From JAULUH01 sp032111745 (GTDB taxonomy: Bacteria; Chloroflexota; Anaerolineae; JAAEKA01), in contig JAULUH010000023.1 in assembly GCA_032111745.1 (NCBI GenBank), positions 1 through 6,403 of the forward strand: 6,403 bases of DNA, in the 5' to 3' direction. The notes beneath the pieces are model-generated. The model had not been told where the DNA came from. It did not search any database and worked only from the letters and a program-made list of their open reading frames with translations. Shown in pieces: positions 1 through 4,999 of the stretch (the first letter of the stretch is position 1; the number at the start of each line of letters is the position of its first letter). Both the position numbers and the translations under genes were made by a program.

Positions 1-741
1 GGCCAGGGTGCCGCGCGGGCTGACGCCCAGGGCCACCGACGCATGCTCGCGGGTGGCTCGCACCACCCGCACCAGGTACTGGCGCACCGATTCCTCTACC
101 CGCACGCCGCGCACCTCATCCTGCATGGCCAGGAGCTGGCCGGCTGCGATCACGGGGCGCAGCGCGGGCAGCGGATCCTCTCGCTCATGCCGCAGCAGCA
201 TGTCGTTCTCCTCAACCTCCCCGGGATAGCCGAGGCTGACCTGCATCAGGAAACGATCCACCTGGGCCTCGGGCAGGGGGAAGGTCCCCTCCAACTCGAT
301 GGGGTTCTGCGTAGCCAGCACCAGGAAAGGGCGAGGTAGCTGATAGGTCTGCCCATCCACGGTAACCTGGCGCTCCTGCATGGCCTCGAGCAAGGCCGCC
401 TGGGTACGCGGGGTGGCGCGGTTGATCTCGTCGGCCAACAGGATCTGGCTCATTACCGGGCCGGGGCGGAACTCGAAGTCCTGGCTTCGCTGGTTGAAAT
501 AGCTGATGCCGGTGACGTCCGAGGGCAGCAGGTCGGGGGTGAACTGGATGCGGGAGAAGGAGAGGTCAAGGGAGCGGGCCAGCGCCTTGGCCAGGGTGGT
601 CTTGCCTATGCCCGGCACATCCTCGATCAGCACGTGCCCATCGCCCAGCAGGGCCACCAGTAAGAGCTCGGTGGCCTCCTCCTTGCCCACGATCACCTGG
701 CCGACGTTGGCGACCAGGGCAGCCGCGATGTCTTTGATCAC
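1..741 (-). CDS. MoxR-family AAA+ ATPase, N-terminal 247 residues (C-terminus off the left edge)
   Basis: AAA+ ATPase of the MoxR family, which act as chaperone-like ATPases, often paired with DUF58 or von Willebrand A-domain proteins. The frame is open from a GTG at 741 to the window edge. Walker A is DVPGIGKTT at residues 41-49 (Lys47). Walker B is ILLADEINRA at 100-109 (Asp104, Glu105). It is followed by the MoxR signature TQAALLEAMQERQV at 113-126, sensor-1 region ATQNPIE at 143-149 (Asn146) and PEAQVDRF at 157-164 with a candidate arginine finger. Family members are usually about 310-330 residues, so roughly 70, including most of the lid domain, lie outside. GTG is chosen because it follows a GAGAGGA ribosome-binding site (747-753, 5-nt gap) and gives the normal distance to Walker A. 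The gene diverges from dinG. Its partner genes would be to the left, so its client is unknown. Family assignment is firm; the role is inferred. Confidence 0.95.
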   Translation of the reverse strand, partial: MIKDIAAALVANVGQVIVGKEEATELLLVALLGDGHVLIEDVPGIGKTTLAKALARSLDLSFSRIQFTPDLLPSDVTGISYFNQRSQDFEFRPGPVMSQILLADEINRATPRTQAALLEAMQERQVTVDGQTYQLPRPFLVLATQNPIELEGTFPLPEAQVDRFLMQVSLGYPGEVEENDMLLRHEREDPLPALRPVIAAGQLLAMQDEVRGVRVEESVRQYLVRVVRATREHASVALGVSPRGTLA

Positions 742-839
742 GCAGGTCCTCTCAGGTGTCGGATTGGCGGCACTGATCAATAGGGTAACGTGACATAATC
801 CTATGCCTCCGGACAGAATGCGTCGCGCAACGTCACGCC

Positions 840-890
840 CTCCCATTAACCCATTGATTGTTTCAATGGGAAAGCCTTAATCAATGGGAG
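840..890. repeat. Cluster of overlapping inverted repeats with mutually exclusive pairings
   Basis: Three copies of a CCCATT/AATGGG-type word create competing stems. Stem A pairs CCCATTGATT (850-859) with AATCAATGGG (879-888): 10 bp, 19-nt loop. Stem B pairs CCCATTG (850-856) with CAATGGG (864-870): 7 bp, 7-nt loop. Stem C pairs CTCCCATT (840-847) with AATGGGAG (883-890): 8 bp. B and C can form together, nested, and each excludes A. TCAATGGGA is also a direct repeat (863-871 and 881-889). The element lies in the predicted moxR leader. No T-tract follows on either strand, so it is not a canonical terminator. It could instead be a protein-binding site or a decayed mobile repeat. Confidence 0.65.
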
Positions 891-892
891 CT

Positions 893-946
893 CTACACAG
901 CCCGGCACCCTGCGCGCCATCCCGCCCGCCAGGGCAGGGGTAGCAT
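893..946 (-). other. Possible 17-codon leader ORF in the moxR 5' leader
   Basis: A minus-strand ATG at 946 opens 17 codons ending in TAG at 895-893, starting about 22 nt after the predicted transcription start. The peptide reads MLPLPWRAGWRAGCRAV and contains the internal tandem repeat WRAG-WRAG-CRAV. The two full repeat units differ only at synonymous third positions. No strong ribosome-binding site precedes it. Its stop codon lies directly before the hairpin cluster at 840-890. An ORF this short arises easily by chance, and the repeat also encodes HPAR-HPAR on the other strand, so translation is speculative. Confidence 0.2.
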
Positions 947-974
947 GGTCACCAGGTCCAAACGCAACCACACC

Positions 975-1003
975 ATTATAGCATTCACGGATATAGCCCA
1001 CAA
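975..1003 (-). promoter_or_regulatory. Minus-strand sigma-70-type promoter, probably for moxR
   Basis: On the minus strand a TTGTGG -35 (1003-998) is followed by a 17-bp spacer and a perfect TATAAT -10 (980-975). The predicted start is near 968, leaving a leader of about 227 nt before the moxR GTG at 741. No better -35/-10 pair is visible closer to moxR. Assignment to moxR is inferred from orientation only. Confidence 0.6.
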
Positions 1004-1097
1004 GCACCGGCCGGCCCGCCCGCTTCACAGTTCCTCTCCATCCTTGCGCAGTTCCCTGCCCCCCGCACCGCTCTGGCTCCTCCGGTCTAGGGCCCCG

Positions 1098-1121
1098 CTC
1101 TGCGTCCTCTGCGACTTTGCG
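1098..1121. repeat. Short CTCTGCG/CTTTGCG tandem repeat
   Basis: Three near-identical heptamers follow one another: CTCTGCG at 1098-1104 and 1107-1113, and CTTTGCG at 1115-1121, with steps of 9 and 8 nt. The run sits in non-coding sequence just upstream of the dinG promoter. Short repeats of this flavour are dispersed in the intergenic regions of some bacterial genomes, from memory. One locus cannot show dispersal. Confidence 0.5.
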
Positions 1122-1124
1122 GTT

Positions 1125-1137
1125 CCCTTCCGAAGGG
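1125..1137. promoter_or_regulatory. Palindrome abutting the dinG -35 box (possible operator)
   Basis: CCCTTCCGAAGGG has perfect 6-bp arms around one central base and ends at the base before the TTGGCG -35 box of the dinG promoter. Its symmetry and placement suit a dimeric regulator such as a damage-response repressor, but no known operator consensus is recognised. It could also be chance. Confidence 0.35.
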
Positions 1138-1166
1138 TTGGCGGTGCCAGGGGGATGCAGTATAAT
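1138..1166 (+). promoter_or_regulatory. Promoter of the dinG-like gene
   Basis: TTGGCG (-35, 1138-1143), a 17-bp spacer and a perfect TATAAT (-10, 1161-1166). Counting seven bases on from the last T puts +1 at 1173, the A of the dinG ATG, so the transcript should be leaderless. Confidence 0.8.
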
Positions 1167-1172
1167 CCGCTC

Positions 1173-4064
1173 ATGCCTACCACCTATGTCGCCCTGGACC
1201 TGGAAACCACCGGCCTCGACCCCAACCGAGATGCCATCATCGAGATCGGCTGCGTCAGGCTCCGCGGGGACGAGATCCTCGAGCAGTGGTCCAGCCTGGT
1301 GAATCCGGGCCGGGCCATCCCCGCCAGCATCACCCAGTTGACCGGCATCACGAGCCAGGATGTGGCCCGCGCCCCGCGCCTCGTCGACCTGCTCAGCACC
1401 GTGAGCCGCTTCGTGGGCGAATCGACCCTGGTGGCGCACAATGCCGGCTTTGACCTGGGCTTCCTGCGGGCCCAGGGACTGGGCTTCCCGGCCCCCTGCG
1501 TCGACACCTTTGAGCTGGCAGGCGTCTTGCTCCCCAGCCAGCCCAGCTACAGCCTTGGCGCCCTGGCCGGGCACCTCGAGATCGAGGTCGAGGGCGCCCA
1601 CCGGGCCCTGCCCGACGCCCTGACCACGGCCAAGGTGTTGATGGCCCTGGAGCAATACACCAGCCAGATACCGCTGCCCGTGCTGATCGAGATCAACCGG
1701 CTGGCAGCGCGCAGCGCCTGGAGCCTGCGGCCCATCTTGGCCGAGGCCGAGAAACGGGCCGCGGCCACGGTGTTTCTTAAGAAATACGAGCGCATGGCCC
1801 TGGAGGCGGGCGACCTGGGGCCCCTGTTTCACCCCCTGGCCGCGCAGCCGGGCGCCCCTCCCGCCGAGCTGGTGCCCCTGGACCAGCCCGAGCCCCTAGA
1901 CGTGGATACCCTCTGTGCTTTCGTCGAGCCGGGTGGACCGCTGGCGGCCGTTTTCCCGGGCTATGAGCATCGGGCGCCCCAGGTGGAGATGCTGCGCGCC
2001 GTGGCCAACGCCTTCAACGATGGCAGTCACATGCTCATCGAGGCGGGCACCGGCACCGGCAAGAGCCTGGCCTACCTGTTGCCCGCCATCACCTGGGCGG
2101 TGCGCAATCGCCGCCGGGTGGTGATCAGCACTAACACCATCAATCTCCAGGACCAGCTGGTGACCAAGGACATCCCCGACCTGATCCAGGTCTTCCAGGA
2201 GATGCTGACCAACCACCAGCATACCACCGAGCCGCGGTTCCTCAGCCTGGCGGAGCAGGGGCGTGACCTGCAGGTGGCGCTGATGAAGGGCAGAAGCAAC
2301 TACCTGTGCCCGCGGCGGCTGGATGCCATGCGCAGCCGCGACGATCTGACCGAGGAGGAGCTGCGGGTGCTGGCCCGGGTGCTGGTGTGGCTGGGCCAGA
2401 CCCTTACCGGCGACCGTGCCGAGATCCTGCTGGCCGGCAGCCGCGAGCAGGCGGTTTGGAGCCGGCTGGCCACGGAGAGCGGCACCTGCACCGCCGAGCG
2501 CTGCGAAACCAGCCAGCATGGCCGCTGCTTCTTTTATAACAACCGGCGCCAGGCCGAGGCCGCCCACATCCTGGTAGTGAACCACGCCCTCCTGCTATCG
2601 GACGTGGCGGTGGGCAACCGGGTGTTACCCGAATACAACCACCTGATCGTCGACGAGGCCCACCACCTGGAGGATGCCACCACCAACCAGATGGGCTTCG
2701 CCGCCACGCAGGATGGGCTGGAGCGGCTGCTGGCCGACGTCTATTCCGATGGCGGCCAGTTCCCTCGCGGCCTGGTGCACGAAGTCCGCAAGCGCAGCGC
2801 CGGCTTGGCCCCGGCGACGCGGCAGAAGCTGGACCAGCACCTGCGGGCCATCGAGCGCCAGGCCGAGCGTTGCCGGGATGGCCTGCGGGAGTTCTTCATC
2901 ATCGTGGCTCTTTTTTTGGAGAGCGACAAGACCCCGGGCCAGCTCTACAGCCAGCGGGTCCGCCTGGACAGCCGCGTGCGCAGCCAGCCCATGTGGTCGG
3001 AGGTCGAGGAGGTGTGGGATCGTGCCGGGACGCCCATGGCCGAGCTCGCCGAGGCCCTGGAGAGCCTGCGCGATGGCCTGATCGAGCTGGAAGAGGCCGG
3101 CGTGCCCAGGCTGGACGACGTGATCTCCGATGGGTCCGGGCTGGCCACGCAGCTGATGGAGGCATACCAGAAGCTCAATGCCGCCATCGTCCACCCTTCC
3201 AGCGACGATATCTACTGGGCCGAGGTAGCGCCCGGTGGCAACCGCGTCTCCGTGCATTCGGCGCCTCTACACATCGGCCCCCTGGTGGAGACGCACCTCT
3301 TCTACCAGAAAGACAATGTCATCCTGACCTCGGCTACCCTGCGCACCGCCGACAGCTACGACTACATCCGGGAGCGGCTGCATGCCTACGAGGCCAGCGC
3401 GGTCACCGTCGGCTCGCCCTTCGACTACAAATCCTCAACCCTGGTCTACATTCCCACCGACATCGCCGAGCCCAACGCGCGCGCTGCCCAGGCCCAGGCT
3501 GAGGCCGCGATCCGGGCCCTGGTGCTGGCCCTGCAGGGCCGGACCATGGCCCTGTTTACCTCCTACGACCAGCTCCGCCGCACGGCCGAGGCCCTCAGCC
3601 GCGACCTGATGGCGGCCGGCATCACGGTCTTCGCCCAGGGCATGGGCGGCAGCCGGCGCCAGATGCTGGAGAGCTTCCGCCTGAGCGAGCGGGCCGTGCT
3701 CCTGGGTACGCGCAGCTTCTGGGAGGGCGTGGACGTGGTCGGCCCGGCCCTCAGCGGCCTGGTGCTCACCCGCCTGCCCTTCGCCGTCCCGACCGACCCC
3801 ATCGTCGCCGCCCGGGCCGAAACCTTCGATAGCCCCTTCTACCAGTACTCGGTGCCCGATGCCATCCTGCGCTTCCGCCAGGGCTTCGGCCGCCTCATCC
3901 GCAGCCAGAACGATCGCGGGGTCTGCGTGATCCTGGACAACCGGGTGTTGACCAAGCAGTACGGTCAATTGTTTCTAGAGTCCCTGCCCGACTGTACGAT
4001 CCATCGCGGCCCGTTGGCATCCCTGCCGCGGACTGCAGAGGAGTGGCTGGGGCTGCCGCAGTGA
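1173..4064 (+). CDS. dinG: DnaQ-type 3'-5' exonuclease fused to DinG/XPD-like superfamily 2 helicase
   Basis: A 963-residue ExoDinG-type repair protein. The exonuclease domain (about 1-165) has an intact DEDDh site: Asp9 and Glu11 in LDLETTG, Asp94 in AHNAGFD, and His143 and Asp148 in HRALPD. After a linker, the helicase domain (about 265-963) shows Walker A AGTGTGKS (Lys297), DEAH at 494-497, motif V region GTRSFWEGVD at 845-854 and motif VI QGFGRLIR at 903-910. Cys379, Cys439, Cys444 and Cys452 match the Fe-S ligand arrangement of E. coli DinG. The predicted role is ATP-driven unwinding of DNA structures such as D-loops or R-loops, coupled to 3'-5' trimming. ATG 1173 is chosen because the DnaQ fold starts there and the promoter's +1 falls on it. 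An in-frame ATG at 1155 has AGGGGG touching it with no spacing, and the frame stays open back to 858 without recognisable homology. No clear terminator follows. Confidence 0.93.
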   Translation: MPTTYVALDLETTGLDPNRDAIIEIGCVRLRGDEILEQWSSLVNPGRAIPASITQLTGITSQDVARAPRLVDLLSTVSRFVGESTLVAHNAGFDLGFLRAQGLGFPAPCVDTFELAGVLLPSQPSYSLGALAGHLEIEVEGAHRALPDALTTAKVLMALEQYTSQIPLPVLIEINRLAARSAWSLRPILAEAEKRAAATVFLKKYERMALEAGDLGPLFHPLAAQPGAPPAELVPLDQPEPLDVDTLCAFVEPGGPLAAVFPGYEHRAPQVEMLRAVANAFNDGSHMLIEAGTGTGKSLAYLLPAITWAVRNRRRVVISTNTINLQDQLVTKDIPDLIQVFQEMLTNHQHTTEPRFLSLAEQGRDLQVALMKGRSNYLCPRRLDAMRSRDDLTEEELRVLARVLVWLGQTLTGDRAEILLAGSREQAVWSRLATESGTCTAERCETSQHGRCFFYNNRRQAEAAHILVVNHALLLSDVAVGNRVLPEYNHLIVDEAHHLEDATTNQMGFAATQDGLERLLADVYSDGGQFPRGLVHEVRKRSAGLAPATRQKLDQHLRAIERQAERCRDGLREFFIIVALFLESDKTPGQLYSQRVRLDSRVRSQPMWSEVEEVWDRAGTPMAELAEALESLRDGLIELEEAGVPRLDDVISDGSGLATQLMEAYQKLNAAIVHPSSDDIYWAEVAPGGNRVSVHSAPLHIGPLVETHLFYQKDNVILTSATLRTADSYDYIRERLHAYEASAVTVGSPFDYKSSTLVYIPTDIAEPNARAAQAQAEAAIRALVLALQGRTMALFTSYDQLRRTAEALSRDLMAAGITVFAQGMGGSRRQMLESFRLSERAVLLGTRSFWEGVDVVGPALSGLVLTRLPFAVPTDPIVAARAETFDSPFYQYSVPDAILRFRQGFGRLIRSQNDRGVCVILDNRVLTKQYGQLFLESLPDCTIHRGPLASLPRTAEEWLGLPQ

Positions 4065-4094
4065 GCCAGGCCGCTGCATTTCGGGGGCAGGTTT

Positions 4095-4123
4095 TTGACG
4101 AAGCCCTGGCTGCGACGTATAAT
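4095..4123 (+). promoter_or_regulatory. Strong promoter of efp
   Basis: TTGACG (-35, 4095-4100), a 17-bp spacer and TATAAT (-10, 4118-4123) make this the closest to consensus in the window. Predicted +1 is near 4130, giving a 43-nt leader that is A-rich and poor in self-complementarity. A TTG within the -35 box opens the efp frame 26 codons early, but it cannot be the translation start if this promoter is used. Confidence 0.85.
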
Positions 4124-4172
4124 CCCCCGCAGCAAAACACGCACCAAAGACAAGGCAGGAGACAGAGACACC

Positions 4173-4730
4173 ATGATCGGCGTCCAAGACTTGCGCAAAG
4201 GCGTTACGTTCGAGCTGGATAACTCCATTTATCGCGTGCTGGACTTCTCCCACCACAAGAGTGGCCGGGGCAGTGCCACCATCCGCATCAAGGCCCGGGA
4301 CCTGCGCACCGGAGCGACCATCGATCGGACGTTTCAGTCGGGCGGCCGGGTGCAGGATATCCGCCTGGAACATGCCACGGTGCAGTATCTCTTCCATGAG
4401 GGCGACCTGTACACCTTCATGGATCTGGAGACCTATGAGCAGCCTGTGCTGCAGGCCGACGTGCTGGGGGATGCGGTCAGCTACCTCAAAGATGGCATGA
4501 CCCTCGACATCGTCAGCTACCAGGGTGAGAACCTGGATATCGAGCTGCCGACGACCGTTGACCTGGAGGTCACCTACACGGAGCCGGGCTTCGCCGGTGA
4601 TACGGCCACGGGTGCTACCAAGGTGGCCGAGCTCGAGACGGGCCTCAAGGTGCAAGTGCCGCTCTTCGTCAGCACCGGCGACGTCATCCGGGTGGACACG
4701 CGCAGCGGCACCTACGTCACCCGCGTGTAG
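4173..4730 (+). CDS. efp: Translation elongation factor P
   Basis: EF-P binds between the ribosomal P and E sites and promotes peptide-bond formation at polyproline stretches. The 185-residue product has the usual family length. It has an N-terminal KOW-like domain (about 1-63), a central OB domain (about 65-125) and a C-terminal OB domain ending in the family-typical GDVIRVDTRSGTYVTRV. The loop that reaches the P-site tRNA reads HHKSGRGSA (27-35), with Arg32 (codon 4266-4268) where many bacteria have the modified lysine. The ATG at 4173 is preceded by AGGAG (4157-4161), 11 nt upstream, slightly long spacing. The gene has its own promoter and appears monocistronic. A 6-bp GC hairpin follows its stop. 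Identity is clear; the loop modification is unknown. Confidence 0.97.
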   Translation: MIGVQDLRKGVTFELDNSIYRVLDFSHHKSGRGSATIRIKARDLRTGATIDRTFQSGGRVQDIRLEHATVQYLFHEGDLYTFMDLETYEQPVLQADVLGDAVSYLKDGMTLDIVSYQGENLDIELPTTVDLEVTYTEPGFAGDTATGATKVAELETGLKVQVPLFVSTGDVIRVDTRSGTYVTRV

Positions 4731-4747
4731 GGCCGGCGGTCCCGGCC
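4731..4747 (+). terminator. Weak hairpin after efp, possible terminator
   Basis: GGCCGG (4731-4736) pairs with CCGGCC (4742-4747) around a 5-nt loop, directly after the efp TAG. No T-tract follows, so intrinsic termination would be weak. It may simply protect the mRNA 3' end. Confidence 0.3.
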
Positions 4748-4759
4748 AGGCTATAGCAT

Positions 4760-4788
4760 TTGGCAAAGTCCTGCTTTCGGGCTATAAT
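4760..4788 (+). promoter_or_regulatory. Promoter of tRNA-Thr
   Basis: TTGGCA (-35, 4760-4765), a 17-bp spacer and TATAAT (-10, 4783-4788). Predicted +1 near 4795 gives a 25-nt tRNA leader. The start region is GC-rich (CCGG-CTTG-CCGG at 4789-4800), as is common for promoters under stringent control. That regulation is an inference. Confidence 0.8.
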
Positions 4789-4819
4789 CCGGCTTGCCGG
4801 AGCCATATTCTGGCCACGC

Positions 4820-4892
4820 GCCACCCTAGCTCAGTCGGTAGAGCAGCGCACTCGTAATGCGCCGGTCGTCGGTTCAATTCCGACGGGTGGCT
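4820..4892 (+). tRNA. tRNA-Thr, anticodon CGT
   Basis: A complete 73-nt cloverleaf. The acceptor stem is GCCACCC (4820-4826) with GGGTGGC (4885-4891). The D stem is GCTC/GAGC (4829-4832, 4841-4844) with GG in the loop. The anticodon stem is GCGCA/TGCGC around the loop CTCGTAA (4851-4857), which places anticodon CGT at 4853-4855, reading ACG. The variable loop has 5 nt, and the T stem GTCGG/CCGAC encloses TTCAATT. The discriminator is T4892. CCA is not encoded (CCT follows), so it must be added after transcription. The anticodon arm closely resembles E. coli tRNA-Thr(CGU). It has its own promoter and terminator. Confidence 0.97.
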
Positions 4893-4898
4893 CCTTAA

Positions 4899-4927
4899 GC
4901 CTCGCAGGTTGCTGAACCGGGTGAGGC
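4899..4927 (+). other. Stem-loop in the tRNA trailer
   Basis: GCCTCGC (4899-4905) pairs with GTGAGGC (4921-4927), with one G-T pair. Above an A/GG internal loop, GGTT (4907-4910) pairs with AACC (4915-4918) around the tetraloop GCTG. It lies between the tRNA 3' end and the terminator. It may guide 3' processing or be incidental. Confidence 0.4.
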
Positions 4928-4944
4928 ACTCCCGTCATACGGAG

Positions 4945-4977
4945 CCCCAACCAACTGCGGGTTGGGGTTTTTTGTTT
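4945..4977 (+). terminator. Intrinsic terminator of the tRNA transcript
   Basis: CCCCAACC (4945-4952) pairs with GGTTGGGG (4960-4967), an 8-bp stem with a 7-nt loop, followed by six T, one G and three more T. It works only in the plus direction. It ends about 22 nt before the chosen start of the next gene. Confidence 0.9.
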
Positions 4978-4999
4978 GCGGTTCGGAGGCCGGACGACG

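Noticed and set aside
794..801. CATAATCC as a further plus-strand -10 element
   Set aside because: It resembles the TATAATCC of the other promoters, but 17 bp upstream is CACTGA, not a -35 box, and no gene starts downstream at a sensible distance.
858..1172. In-frame upstream extension of dinG by 105 codons from a TTG at 858
   Set aside because: The extension crosses the hairpin cluster, low-complexity sequence and the dinG promoter and has no recognisable domain. The exonuclease fold and promoter both point to 1173.
846..1832. Minus-strand open frame of 328 codons opposite the dinG 5' end
   Set aside because: It is antisense to clear exonuclease motifs, rich in Gly/Ala/Gln/His as expected for a GC-rich shadow frame, and has no domain signature.
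4065..4096. Terminator for dinG ending in the TTTTT at 4092-4096
   Set aside because: Only 4-bp complementary stretches can be found before the T run, and the run overlaps the efp -35 box.
4095..4172. Earlier TTG start for efp adding 26 residues
   Set aside because: The TTG is part of the -35 box and lies upstream of the predicted transcription start. The 185-residue form has the normal family length and a ribosome-binding site.
3975..4766. Minus-strand open frame of 263 codons opposite efp
   Set aside because: It lies across a certain EF-P gene, two promoters and the dinG end. Its composition is that of a complementary-strand shadow.
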